DNA of 64,000 nucleotides from positions 1,364,001 to 1,428,000 of the forward strand of contig CAVVST010000005.1 of NCBI GenBank assembly GCA_963750995.1. The letters run 5' to 3'. The notes under the pieces were generated by a model, which was given only the letters and a program-made list of their open reading frames with translations, made no database searches and was not told the DNA's origin. The DNA is from CAVVST01 sp963750995 (GTDB lineage: Bacteria; Acidobacteriota; Vicinamibacteria; Vicinamibacterales; UBA2999). This document shows positions 55,576 through 64,000 of the stretch, one piece after another (the stretch's first letter is position 1; every line of letters starts with the position of its first letter). The position numbers were made by a program, and so were the translations under genes.

Positions 55576-55890
55576 GTGTACGCCATCATTCAGGCCCGTG
55601 GCCGCCAGCTCAAGGTGACCCCCGGCGCCGTTGTTGAAATCGACGGAACGCCCGGCGAAACCGGGTCGGAGTTCACCTTCGACCAGGTGCTGCTCGTCGA
55701 GAAAGATGCCGGAGAGATTCTCGCCGGCGCGCCTTTCGTGGCCAACGCCAGGGTGCTCGGCGTCGTCGATGGCGAGGCGCGCGGCCCGAAGCTCCGCGTA
55801 TTCAAGAAGAAGCGCCGCAAGGGATTCCGCAAGACGCGCGGCCATCGCAGCATCTTCACGCGCGTCCGCATTACCGATATTCAGGTGTAA
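55576..55890 (+). CDS. rplU: 50S ribosomal protein L21
   Basis: Ribosomal protein of 104 aa, a 23S rRNA-binding component. Start GTG 55576 (MYAIIQARGRQLKVTPG). Conserved blocks: FTFDQVLLVEKDAG, AGAPFVANARVLGVV, and the basic GPKLRVFKKKRRKGFRKTRGHRS tail (in parts: FKKKRRKGFRKTRGHR). The size and order are normal. It is followed by rpmA with two bases between, as usual, then by obg. Confidence 0.95.
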   Translation: MYAIIQARGRQLKVTPGAVVEIDGTPGETGSEFTFDQVLLVEKDAGEILAGAPFVANARVLGVVDGEARGPKLRVFKKKRRKGFRKTRGHRSIFTRVRITDIQV

Positions 55891-55892
55891 CG

Positions 55893-56154
55893 ATGGCTAC
55901 ATAAAAAGGGACAGGGCAGCTCACGCAACGGCCGCGACAGTAATTCGCAGCGGCTCGGCGTGAAGGCCCACGACGGCAATGTCGTCACCGGCGGCTCGAT
56001 CCTGGTGCGGCAGAAAGGCCGCCGCTTCGATCCAGGCCTCAATGTCGGCCTCGGCAAGGACCACTCGCTCTACGCGAAGATCGAGGGCAAGGTCCGGTTC
56101 GAAGATCACGGCAAGCACGGCCGCAAGATCTCCGTCATTCCTGTCACCAAGTAG
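55893..56154 (+). CDS. rpmA: 50S ribosomal protein L27 (one-base insertion at 55899)
   Basis: Ribosomal protein near the peptidyl-transferase centre, about 86 aa. The start ATG 55893 reads ATG GCT A CAT AAA: the A at 55899 shifts the frame and makes an early TAA. Without it the sequence is MAHKKGQGSSRNGRDSNSQR, then RLGVKAHDGNVVTGGSILVRQKG, the normal L27. L27 is near-universal and has a strongly conserved N-terminus, so the extra base is most likely an error in the sequence rather than a mutation. Ends at TAG 56152-56154. Confidence 0.92.
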
Positions 56155-56205
56155 ACCTCGGGCTGGGGCCTGAAGCCTGAGCCCTAGGGCCTATACTGAT
56201 CACAG

Positions 56206-57232
56206 ATGTTCGTCGATGAGGTGGACATCCATGTCACCGCCGGCGACGGCGGGCGCGGCTGTCTGAGTTTCCGGCGCGAGAAGTTCGTCCCGCGCGGCGG
56301 TCCGGACGGCGGCGACGGCGGCCTCGGGGGCTCGGTCTACGTCGTCGCCACTCCCAGAAAAAACACGCTCGTCGACTTCCGGTTCCATCCGGAGTTCGAA
56401 GCGCAGCGCGGTAAGCACGGCCAGGGCGCGAACAAGACCGGCCAGAGTGCGGACGATCTGGACATCGAAGTACCGATCGGCACGCTGGTGTTCGAGAAGG
56501 CGCCTGGCGGCGGCGAGTTGAACCTGCTGGCCGATCTCGCGGAGGAAGGGCCAGAAGGTCCTGGTTGCGAAAGGAGGACGCGGCGGGCGCGGCAACGCGC
56601 AGTTCGTGTCGTCCACCAACCGTGCGCCCCGCCGGACCGAACCCGGTGAGCCTGGCGAGGAGCGGTTCCTGCGATTGCAGCTGAAGCTGCTCGCCGACGT
56701 CGGCCTGGTCGGCTTTCCCAACGCAGGCAAGTCCACGCTGATCGCGCGCATCTCGGCAGCGCGTCCGAAGATCGCCGACTACCCGTTCACGACGTTGACC
56801 CCGAATCTCGGGGTCGTGACGCTGAGCGACGATCGCAGCTTCGTCGTCGCCGACGTCCCCGGCTTGATCCAGGGCGCGCACGCCGGCCAGGGACTTGGCG
56901 ACCGCTTCCTGCGCCATATCGAGCGGACCAAGGTCCTGATTCACCTGGTCGATGTCTCGGGTGCGTCGGGCCGCGATCCGGTCGAGGACTTCGACATCAT
57001 CCGCGAAGAACTGCGCCTGTTCGACCCGAAGGTCGCCGCCAAGCCGCAGATCGTGGCGGCGAACAAGCTCGACGCCCTCGACGACCGCTCGCGCCTCACC
57101 CGGCTCGAAAAGCACGTCAAGAAGCTTGGACTGCCCATTCACCGGATCTCGGGCGTCACCGGCGACGGCGTCGACGAACTGCTCGAAGCGGCCTGGAGGC
57201 AGATTGCGGCCGTCCGCGACAACGCGGCATGA
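56206..57232 (+). CDS. obg: Obg GTPase (frameshifted)
   Basis: Ribosome-associated GTPase essential for 50S assembly. The N-terminal glycine-rich Obg fold (MFVDEVDIHVTAGDGGRGCLSFRREKFVPRGGPDGGDGG in parts: DGGRGCLSFRREKF) leads to a GTPase domain with G1 GFPNAGKST, G3 DVPGLIQGA and G4 NKLDAL. The frame changes at a G run at 56548-56550, between AEEG and QKVLVAKGGRGGRGN; removing one G restores a normal protein of about 340 aa. It overlaps the nadD start by ATGA. The order rplU-rpmA-obg-nadD-rsfS is conserved in many bacteria. Confidence 0.93.
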
Positions 57233-57915
57233 CACGGCGACTCGGCGTACTCGGCGGCACCTTCGATCCCGTTCATTACGGCCATCTCGACGCGGCGGCA
57301 GCCGCGCGCACCGCGCTCGGCCTCACCGACATCCTGTTCATGCCGTCGCATGATCCGCCGCACCGGCCGGTTGACCCGCACGCCACCGCGTTCCACCGGT
57401 TCGCGATGGTGGCGCTGGCGATCGACGGCGTGCCCGGGTTCGGCGCGTCCGACGAGGAATTGCGGCGCCAGGGCAGCTCGTACACCGCAGACACGTTCCG
57501 TGCGCTTCACGCCGCCGGCTGGACGCCCGTGCAGATTTTCTTCATCCTGGGCGCCGACGCCTTTGCAGAAATTGCCACCTGGCGTGAGTTTCCGGCCGTC
57601 CTCGACGCAGCCCACTTCGCGGTGATCGCGCGACCGGGAACCGCGATCGACGGCGCGCTGGCGCGGACGCCGCCGCTGCGATCCCGCGTGCGACCCCCGA
57701 GCCGTGACATGTCCACGGGCGGCACAACCGGCATTGTTCTGGTTGAGGCCGCCACCCGCGACGTGTCCTCGACGACGATCCGCGAGCGCCTGACGGCGCG
57801 TCACTCGATCGACGATCTCGTGCCTCCAGCAGTCGCGCGGCACATCGCCGCGCACCACCTCTACGGAGCGGAAGACAGTTTGCATGGCGACAACCAAGAC
57901 AAAACGGTCCGTTAA
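57229..57915 (+). CDS. nadD: Nicotinate-nucleotide adenylyltransferase
   Basis: Converts nicotinate mononucleotide and ATP to deamido-NAD in NAD synthesis, 228 aa. Start ATG 57229 overlapping the obg stop. The nucleotidyltransferase motif GGTFDPVHYGHL (residues 9-20) is followed by LFMPSHDPPHRP, FFILGADAFAEIATWREF and the C-terminal VSSTTIRERL (ISSTxIR-type). A short insertion around residues 145-165 is within family range. Its last 32 bases overlap rsfS. Confidence 0.94.
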   Translation: MTRRLGVLGGTFDPVHYGHLDAAAAARTALGLTDILFMPSHDPPHRPVDPHATAFHRFAMVALAIDGVPGFGASDEELRRQGSSYTADTFRALHAAGWTPVQIFFILGADAFAEIATWREFPAVLDAAHFAVIARPGTAIDGALARTPPLRSRVRPPSRDMSTGGTTGIVLVEAATRDVSSTTIRERLTARHSIDDLVPPAVARHIAAHHLYGAEDSLHGDNQDKTVR

Positions 57916-58303
57916 GACGACCGCCGTCGCGCGGAAGACCGCGAAGACGCCGAAGATACCGAAAGCGATCGCCGGCGCGGTGCAGGCCGCACGCGACAAG
58001 AAGGCCGTCGACATCGTCGTGCTCGACCTGCGGAAGGCGGGCGGCTTCACCGACTATTTCGTGATCTGCACCGGAATGAATTCGCGGCAGGTCAACGCGA
58101 TTGCCGACAGCGTCCAGGACACCTTGCGCACTGAGTTCGGAGAGCGGCCCACCCTTGCGGAAGGCATCCACAAATCGGAATGGATCCTGCTCGACTACTT
58201 CGACTTCATCGTGCACGTCTTCAGCCGCGAGTGCCGCGCCTTCTACGACCTCGAGCGGCTCTGGGGGAGCGCCGAGCGGCTCGAATTTGCCGACGAGTCG
58301 TAG
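57884..58303 (+). CDS. rsfS: Ribosomal silencing factor RsfS
   Basis: Binds L14 on the 50S subunit and blocks subunit joining in starvation; 139 aa. The N-terminal 35 residues are a basic extension (TTKTKRSVKTTAVARKT) that other family members usually lack. The core has AARDKKAVDIVVLDLRKAGGFTDYFVICTG (in parts: AVDIVVLDLRKAGGFTDYFV), NAIADSVQDTL and SEWILLDYFDFIVHVF. ATG 57884 begins inside nadD. An in-frame start further downstream would remove the extension, so the true N-terminus is not certain. Confidence 0.92.
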   Translation: MATTKTKRSVKTTAVARKTAKTPKIPKAIAGAVQAARDKKAVDIVVLDLRKAGGFTDYFVICTGMNSRQVNAIADSVQDTLRTEFGERPTLAEGIHKSEWILLDYFDFIVHVFSRECRAFYDLERLWGSAERLEFADES

Positions 58304-58308
58304 ACGCC

Positions 58309-59022
58309 CTGCTCGTCGTTACGCTCGCGCCCCGCTGCGCGGCGTGTTCCCGCGTTCTCGACGCTCCGCTGGCCGGTCCGGTGTGCGATTCGTGCTGGGC
58401 TGACGTCACGCTGCTGCCTGCCCCGTTTTGCCGCACCTGCGGCGATCCGCTCCCCTCGTGGCGCGTGATCAGCGCCGCACTCGAGAAGTGCCCGCGCTGC
58501 CGGCGCTCCCCCAGTCTCCTCAGCGCCGCTCGTTCAGCGGGACTCTACGAAGGCGTGCTCCGCGAGATCATCCATGGGTTTAAGTACGAAGGCCGCCGAG
58601 GGCTGGCCGTTCCACTTGCGGAAATGATGCGCACGGCAGGCGCGGCCGTCCTCGCCGGATCCGACGCGGTCGTCCCCGTGCCGCTGCATCCGTGGCGGCG
58701 CCTGCGGCGTGGCTTCAACCAGGCGGACGATCTTGCCCGTCACCTCGGCATTCCGGTAGCACCGGCCCTGTGGCGTGTTCGGGCGACGGTGCCACAGACG
58801 GGACTCACGTCCGCCGCCCGACGGCGAAACCTGCGCAAGGCGTTCATCGCGAGTCCGCTCGCGTCAGCGGCAATCGCGAACCGCACCCTCGTCCTCGTGG
58901 ATGATGTGCGGACGACAGGGGCGACGCTCGAGGCCTGCGCGGGTGTGCTGAAAGCGGCTGGCGCGAAAGAGGTGCGGGCGCTGACGGCGGCGAACCGCGT
59001 CAGAGCTGGAAGAGCCGCGTAA
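58309..59022 (+). CDS. ComF-family phosphoribosyltransferase
   Basis: About 238 aa, ComF type, linked to DNA uptake in competent bacteria. The N-terminus has CxxC pairs (RCAACSRVLD, CDSCW, CRTCGDPLP, CPRCRR) that bind zinc. The C-half carries the PRTase PRPP-binding motif LVLVDDVRTTGATLEAC. The start is not clear: this frame has no ATG or GTG just after the rsfS stop, and an indel there is possible. I place it at CTG 58309, from which the protein reads LLVVTLAPRCAAC. The 3' end overlaps the DUF5916 gene by 23 bases. Confidence 0.75.
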   Translation: MLVVTLAPRCAACSRVLDAPLAGPVCDSCWADVTLLPAPFCRTCGDPLPSWRVISAALEKCPRCRRSPSLLSAARSAGLYEGVLREIIHGFKYEGRRGLAVPLAEMMRTAGAAVLAGSDAVVPVPLHPWRRLRRGFNQADDLARHLGIPVAPALWRVRATVPQTGLTSAARRRNLRKAFIASPLASAAIANRTLVLVDDVRTTGATLEACAGVLKAAGAKEVRALTAANRVRAGRAA

Positions 59023-61251
59023 TCTTGACGACGAAGCTGCGGTTCTGGATGTCGGGAAACCCGCGCGTCAGCGTCGTCCGCCCGTCGTTGTAGACGACGA
59101 ACAGCTCGCTGCCTGGTTGGTACTCCCACCGGAATCGCGCGTTGGTAGAGATCGAATCGGTGCGCGACTGATACTGGACGAGCGCTGACACGAACATCCG
59201 AGGCGACACGGTGTAGGTGAGCCGGGTGCTGAACAAGTTGTTGTGGCCGTCGCCGAACGGTCCCTGGATGTCATTCCAGGTGATCGTCGGCTCGGCGTAA
59301 ATTTGCGGCGAGAACTCGAGGCGGCTGCGCCAGCTCAGTTCACGCAAGTCGCCGCCGTAGAAGCTGCCGAAGCGTGAGGCCGCGGTGCCGCTGACCCTCC
59401 GCTGGGAGCCAAACGTGTAACTGGCGCGGTAGATCGTGTAGTCGTAATTGCCGGCCTCGACGAGAACGTCCTTGGCGACGAGGAACGGCACCACAATAGC
59501 GTCGTAGGTTCGGACGGCGTCGAACTGCGCCACGTCGCCGCTGTCGAAATCAGCCCGGACCAGCGCCTGTTGATCCCGGCTCTGTACGCGTCCGCCGTGC
59601 GCATCCTCGAAGTAGTCCACGTCCGCCGAGTACGCCATCTTGCGCACCCCGCGCAGATTCTTCGGCCGCGGGCTGAACTCGAACTTCCCGTGCGTGCGCC
59701 GGAACCCCTCGGTCCGGCGGTGAAAGCCGACTTCAGGGTTGAAATCTTCGCCGGTGTAGAAGTGTTCGACGTCCACAGACCACCGATCCGGATTCCAGTT
59801 CCATCGCGATCGATAGCTGGTGTCGCTGCCCGGCCGTCCGGGCGTCTCGGTTTTTGCGAGGTAATGGGTGATCTGGGTGTTGTCGGTCAGCTGGAGCATC
59901 GAATCCACGCCGTACGCGTGGTTCCGTGTCTCCCCCGTGGCGCTGGGAGCACGGCGCGTCGCCATGACACCGATGCGGCTGCGGCGGAGGATATCCCGCT
60001 GGACGCGCACGACGGAGAAGTCGGTGGCCGCGGCGGCGACCGCGGGCGCGTCGCCAGTGCGCATTTGCAGCAGGCCGACCCGGTACGGTCCGCTCTTCCC
60101 CATCAGGCGGGCGCCCCCGACGATCGGCACGGCGCCGCCGTTCTCCAGCCCGATACGGCGGCTGAAGAAGAGCGTCGGCAGCTCCGGGTTGTTGAAAGTG
60201 CCGTTCTGCGTGCCGAACGCGAAGAACTGCGAGCCTTCGACGAAAAACTCGCGCTTCTCCGGAAACAGCAGGTTGAAGCGTGTCAGGTTGATCTGCTGTT
60301 CGTCGTCTTCCACCTGCGCGAAATCCGTGTTGTAGGTGAAATCGGCCAGGTAGCTCTGCGTCACGGCCCACTTGACGTCCGCGCCCAGTTCGCCGTCGCC
60401 CTGATTGGAGATGGCGGGCCTCGCCGTCCGGTTCGTGAGCGTGGATCCCAGTGCGTATCCCTTGATATCGATGTTGCGGAGGCCGGCCGGCGCTTCGATG
60501 CCCACGAGCGTCGCCGCGCTCGCGGTCCTGTAGAGGCCGTTGCGGGCGTACGCGGCCGAGATGTGCGTGAGGAACGACGCTTCCGCCTTCCAGCGAACCA
60601 TGCGGCGGAAGTTGATCCCCCAGATACGGCTGTTCTCCTGGAACCGGATCGATCGAAAGGGGATACGGAATTCGATCGTCCAGCCCTGGTCGAAGTTCGC
60701 CGCGCGCGATTCCCACACGGCGTTCCAGTCGCTGCTCGGGTTCTCGTTCGTGATCTCCAGGTCGCTGATCCCGCCTTGCGCGTTGGCGAAGAACGCATAC
60801 CCGTTGCGGCGGTCGTAGAACGTGTCGAGCAGGACGGCGAAATGGTCGTTGTTGTACAAGTTGGCGGCGTCGCGGCGCATATCGCTTGTCACCCGCCTCG
60901 ACGGATCGCTTTCCCACAGCCGTGCCCCGACGTAGATGGCGTCGTCGTCGTACGCCACCCAGACTTCCGTCTGGTCCGTTGCGGGCCGGCCCTCGAGCGG
61001 TTCCTGCTGCAGGAAATCGGTCACCGCAGCGGTTTCCTGGTACAGCCGGTCGTCCAGCCGGCCATCCAGCGTCAGGGGTTCCGTCAGGCGGATCGCCCGG
61101 ATGGTCACGTGTCCAGCTTCGTCGCGCGATGCCACCGCTGGCGGCACCGGTTCGGGAGGGCCGTCGATGAACGGCGTACGCGGACCTTGCGCGCGCGGCA
61201 AGGCAGGGGACGAGCGTCAGGGCTGCAACAAAAGCGGCTCTAAGTTTCAAG
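59000..61251 (-). CDS. Exported DUF5916 protein with N-terminal carbohydrate-binding-like domain (frameshifted)
   Basis: About 750 aa. A signal peptide (LKLRAAFVAALTLVPCLAARAQ, in parts) begins at TTG 61251, and the frame breaks in the CGCGCG run near 61189-61198 before PRTPFIDGPPEP. A family-9 carbohydrate-binding-like beta-sandwich (about residues 45-240: LDGRLDDRLYQETAAV, DDDAIYVGARLWESD) precedes a DUF5916 region rich in beta strands (for example QINLTRFNLLFPEKREFFVEGSQFF in parts: LLFPEKREFFVEGSQ) and a C-terminal barrel-like tail ending VKITRLFQL. Such proteins are common in this kind of organism and may sit in the outer membrane. Function is unknown. Confidence 0.85.
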
Positions 61252-61263
61252 GGATAAAGGAGA

Positions 61264-61851
61264 TCATACCCGATCGGCGATAGCCGACCAGACGTCGGCG
61301 GCCACCGCCTGGCGGTCGCGATCGGCGTCAATTCGCACGCAGCCACCGCCGGCCGCCTGCCTCAGGTAGCTCTCACGCACGCGAGCCAGCAGCGCCAGAT
61401 CTTGTTCGTACTTGTCGCGGTCCTTGCTCTTTCGCCGTGCCGACGCCTCGGGCGGAATGTCGAGCAGGATGGTCACATCCGGCTGCGGAAGGTATTTCTG
61501 GATCTCGACGAGCCATGCGCGATCGAGCCCCTGCGCCTCGCCGTACGCGACGCTTGACGCCAGGTAGCGATCGCAGACCAGGATCGTGCCGGCCGCCGTG
61601 GCATCGACAATCTTCTGCTTGTATTCGTAACGATTGGCGACGTACAGCAGTTGCATGACATCCGCGCCGTAATGGCGATCGCCGCGCAGCGCACGGCCGA
61701 TCTCGGCGCCGATGACGGTGTCGTAGTCGGGGAAGGACAGCAGTCGAACGGTACGTCCCTTCGTCGTCAGGCGATCGCGCAGCAACTCGGCTTGCGTCTG
61801 CTTGCCACTCTGATCGAGCCCTTCGAACGCAATCAGCAGTCCCCGGGTCAT
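61264..61851 (-). CDS. tmk: Thymidylate kinase
   Basis: Phosphorylates dTMP to dTDP, 195 aa. P-loop GLDQSGKQT (residues 11-19), where family members usually have GxDGxGKxT, so Gln and Ser replace Asp-Gly and Ala/Ser as seen in some homologues. Later motifs: RLLSFPDYDT, VCDRYLASSVAYGEAQGL (DRY-type substrate site) and RKSKDRDKYEQD (lid). ATG 61851 overlaps the lysA stop (ATGA). Confidence 0.88.
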   Translation of the reverse strand: MTRGLLIAFEGLDQSGKQTQAELLRDRLTTKGRTVRLLSFPDYDTVIGAEIGRALRGDRHYGADVMQLLYVANRYEYKQKIVDATAAGTILVCDRYLASSVAYGEAQGLDRAWLVEIQKYLPQPDVTILLDIPPEASARRKSKDRDKYEQDLALLARVRESYLRQAAGGGCVRIDADRDRQAVAADVWSAIADRV

Positions 61852-63104
61852 GATTCGAGCGCGAGCACCTCGTCCAGCGTCTGGCGCCGGCGGATCACGG
61901 TCCAGGCATCCGCATCAACCATGACCTCGGCTGGCAGCAGGTGGCGATTGTAGTTGGAGGCCATCACCGACCCGTACGCACCGGCGTCGAGAATCGCAAC
62001 CAGGTCCTGTACTTCGAGCGGCCGCATCTGCCGGTCGCGCGCAAAGACGTCGCTGCTCTCGCAGATCGGGCCGACGACATCCCACGAGCTCTCAGCGCCG
62101 GCCCTCGGATGGACCGGCACGATACGGTGGTACGAGCCGTACAGCGCGGGACGAATCAGTTCGCTCATGCCGGCGTCGAGGACCGCGAACTGGCGGCCGT
62201 CGGGATAGCGCTTGGTATCGACGACCCTGGCCACGAGCGCGCCGGCATGACCGACGACCGACCGCCCCGGCTCGAGCAGCACCGGCAGCCCACTGCGCCG
62301 CAGCTCGGAAATGACCGCATCCGCATACTCGGTCGGTCCCGCGACCGGGCGTCCCTCGTAGGCGATTCCAAGTCCTCCCCCGACGTCGAGGTGCTCGAGC
62401 TCGAAGCCGTCGTCGCCCAGCTCCGTCGCCAGGGTGGCGAGCGTGCGGGCGGCGCGGCGAAGCGGCTCGGCGGTGGTGATCTGCGAGCCGATGTGGACGT
62501 GGACGCCGACGAACCGCAGGCCCGGGCGTCTCCGGCGATCGCGGTAGATGGCGCGGGCGTCCTGTAATGGGACGCCGAACTTGTTGATCCGCAGTCCCGT
62601 AGAAATATTTGGATGACTGCCGGCGTCGATATCGGGGTTCACCCGCAGCGCCACGCGGGCCTCGCGGCCCGCCGCCGCGGCCAGCGCGGCGATCCGATCC
62701 AGCTCGCCGGCGGACTCCGCGTTGATGACCCCGATGCCAGCGCCGATCGCGAACTCGAGTTCCTCGTGCGTCTTGCCGACGCCGGTGAACACGATCTCGT
62801 CAGGTGCGTATCCGGCCCGCTGCGCCACCCGTATCTCCCCTGCGGAGTTGGCATCGACGCGGCTGCCGAGGGATCGAAGCAGGCGGACGATCGCGAGGGT
62901 GGAGTTGGCCTTCAGCGCGTAATGGATCGCGTGCGGGTAAGCGGCGAAGGCGGCGTCGATGGCGCGGTACGCGTCTCGGATCGCTCGCGCGCTGTAGATG
63001 TAGGTGGGGGTGCCAACCGCTTCGACGATCGATTCAATGCCGACGGTGTCGCACGCGAGGCCGCTCGGAGTGGGCGTGAACGATTGGTGCACCAGCGTCC
63101 GCAT
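61848..63104 (-). CDS. lysA: Diaminopimelate decarboxylase
   Basis: PLP-dependent last step of lysine synthesis, 418 aa. Fold-type III barrel with PLP Lys65 in HYALKANSTLAIV, the GGGLGIAYEG phosphate loop and DVVGPICESSDVFARDR, with the C-terminal domain (CESSD) completing the site. The start ATG 63104 is close to the divergent sigma-factor start. tmk follows by overlap, so the two may share an mRNA. Confidence 0.95.
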   Translation of the reverse strand: MRTLVHQSFTPTPSGLACDTVGIESIVEAVGTPTYIYSARAIRDAYRAIDAAFAAYPHAIHYALKANSTLAIVRLLRSLGSRVDANSAGEIRVAQRAGYAPDEIVFTGVGKTHEELEFAIGAGIGVINAESAGELDRIAALAAAAGREARVALRVNPDIDAGSHPNISTGLRINKFGVPLQDARAIYRDRRRRPGLRFVGVHVHIGSQITTAEPLRRAARTLATLATELGDDGFELEHLDVGGGLGIAYEGRPVAGPTEYADAVISELRRSGLPVLLEPGRSVVGHAGALVARVVDTKRYPDGRQFAVLDAGMSELIRPALYGSYHRIVPVHPRAGAESSWDVVGPICESSDVFARDRQMRPLEVQDLVAILDAGAYGSVMASNYNRHLLPAEVMVDADAWTVIRRRQTLDEVLALES

Positions 63105-63155
63105 GTTATCATGCGCGCATCTTCACCAACTCGCGCTCGCGCGCGCGCTGCAGCG

Positions 63156-63773
63156 ATGGCTGCTGATGCTTCGTCCGCACTTCCGCGGCCGATCGACGAG
63201 ATCATCGAACGCTGTCTCAACGGCGATCAGTCGGCCTGGGACGAGATCGTCCGTCGGCACTGGCGCCTGGTCTTCAATGTCGCGTACAAGTTCGTCGGCA
63301 CCTACGAGCTCGCGGAAGATCTATCGCAGGACGTGTTCCTCAAATTGTTCAAGTCGCTCGGCACGTTCGATCGGCGCGCGAACTTTCAGACCTGGCTGGT
63401 CAGCGTCAGCCGCAATCTGTGCATCGACCATTATCGAAGCGTGCGCAAGGAGCGCGAGGCCATCGCCCGCGACGTCGACCCGGAGGTTCTCGCTCCCGCG
63501 GCGTCAGGCCAGGGCGCGCACGCCGAGCTCGAACAGCGCGATCGTGTCCACCTCCTTCGGACGGCGCTCGATCGGCTGCCGCCGGCGCTCCGTACCGCGG
63601 TGATGCTGCGCGACGTCCAGGAGCTGACCTACCAGGAGATTGCTGACCGGCTGGGACTGCCTGAAGGCACGGTGAAGTCCCGAATCAACCGCGGGCGCAC
63701 CGAGCTCGCGCGCCACCTGCAGGCGCTGCGGCAGAAGCAGGACGCCGTTCCGAACACGGGAGTGCGAGGATGA
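63156..63773 (+). CDS. ECF-like RNA polymerase sigma factor
   Basis: Sigma factor of about 205 aa. Region 2 (YKFVGTYELAEDLSQDVFLKLFK in parts: AEDLSQDVFLKLFKS) and region 4 (LRTAVMLRDVQELTYQEIADRLGLPEGTVKSRINR in parts: ELTYQEIADRLGLPEGTVKSR). I start at ATG 63156. The in-frame ATG 63111 would leave only six bases to the divergent lysA start. The stop overlaps the STAS gene start (ATGA), as in sigma/anti-anti-sigma operons. Target genes are unknown. Confidence 0.9.
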   Translation: MAADASSALPRPIDEIIERCLNGDQSAWDEIVRRHWRLVFNVAYKFVGTYELAEDLSQDVFLKLFKSLGTFDRRANFQTWLVSVSRNLCIDHYRSVRKEREAIARDVDPEVLAPAASGQGAHAELEQRDRVHLLRTALDRLPPALRTAVMLRDVQELTYQEIADRLGLPEGTVKSRINRGRTELARHLQALRQKQDAVPNTGVRG

Positions 63774-64000
63774 ACCTGACCACCGACCGCTCGCAGGGGG
63801 TCTCGATCGTGCGAGTCAACGAGTCCCGCCTGATGTATCCGCTCCTCTCGGAGTTCGCCAGCACGATCACGTCGCTCATCGGGTCCGGTGAGCGCCAGGT
63901 GCTGCTCGACCTCTCAACCGTGACCTACGTGGACAGCGCCACCATCGGGTGCCTGATGGACCTGTACCGCCAGGCGACGGCTGCCGGCGGCGCGCTCAAG
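63770..64000 (+). CDS. STAS-domain anti-sigma-factor antagonist, 3' end outside window
   Basis: The first 77 residues of a STAS domain: MNLTTDRSQGVSIVRVNESR, then VLLDLSTVTYVDSATIGCLMDLYRQ, where the Ser of VDSATIG is the usual phosphorylation site. STAS antagonists release sigma factors by binding anti-sigma kinases. It begins by ATGA overlap with the sigma-factor gene, so the two form an operon. The gene runs off the window. Confidence 0.88.
   Translation, partial: MNLTTDRSQGVSIVRVNESRLMYPLLSEFASTITSLIGSGERQVLLDLSTVTYVDSATIGCLMDLYRQATAAGGALK

Overview
The window is high-GC, densely coded bacterial DNA from a Gram-negative organism with an outer membrane (Omp85 and TamB-like proteins, lipoproteins, a DUF5916 protein). 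Large secreted-protein content, B12-dependent ribonucleotide reductase, many sigma-54 activators and palindromic intergenic repeats together suggest Acidobacteriota, perhaps class Vicinamibacteria. This is inference from gene content, since no rRNA or tRNA was seen.

Layout. 0-6.1 kb: end of a sugar epimerase, a PQQ-type sugar dehydrogenase, a DUF3565 protein, an M20 peptidase remnant, and nrdJ with a terminator and probable NrdR sites. 6.1-6.7 kb: non-coding, with strong RNA-like structure. 6.7-10.2 kb: lipoprotein, NtrB-like kinase and NtrC-like regulator. 10.3-18.6 kb: CPBP protease, then an envelope operon (TamB-like, Omp85, SurA-N-like). 18.7-29.2 kb: biotin carboxylase and biotin carrier, lipoprotein, HAD/kinase/LuxR-type regulator operon, two glycosyltransferase-type proteins, carboxyltransferase and transaldolase. 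29.2-35.8 kb: decayed fibronectin-type lipoprotein, GAF sigma-54 activator, a small HExxH exported protein, hslUV and a PEGA protein. 35.8-45.7 kb: amino-acid permease, an ECF sigma/anti-sigma operon with exported proteins, an HTH-receiver/ABC-F pair, and a second NtrB/NtrC pair behind a good sigma-54 promoter. 45.8-54 kb: metallo-beta-lactamase-fold hydrolase, lipoprotein, DinB, and the xerC-trmFO-topA-dprA cluster. 54.3-59 kb: TPR protein and lipoprotein, then rplU-rpmA-obg-nadD-rsfS-comF. 59-64 kb: DUF5916 protein, tmk, lysA, an ECF sigma factor and a truncated STAS gene.

How the genes fit together. Housekeeping functions are present in recognisable conserved clusters. Around them is heavy signal transduction: three sigma-54 activators, three histidine kinases, a LuxR-type regulator, two ECF sigma factors and one anti-sigma factor. 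The carboxylase subunits at 18.7-20.7 kb and 27-28.5 kb can form one acyl-CoA carboxylase.

Sequence quality. At least 25 single-base frame breaks interrupt otherwise well conserved proteins, including near-universal ones (rpmA, obg, topA). They cluster at 29.2-30.3 and 49.6-56.6 kb. This pattern fits uncorrected long-read indels much better than mass pseudogenisation, so I give whole-gene spans for these and state where the frame breaks.
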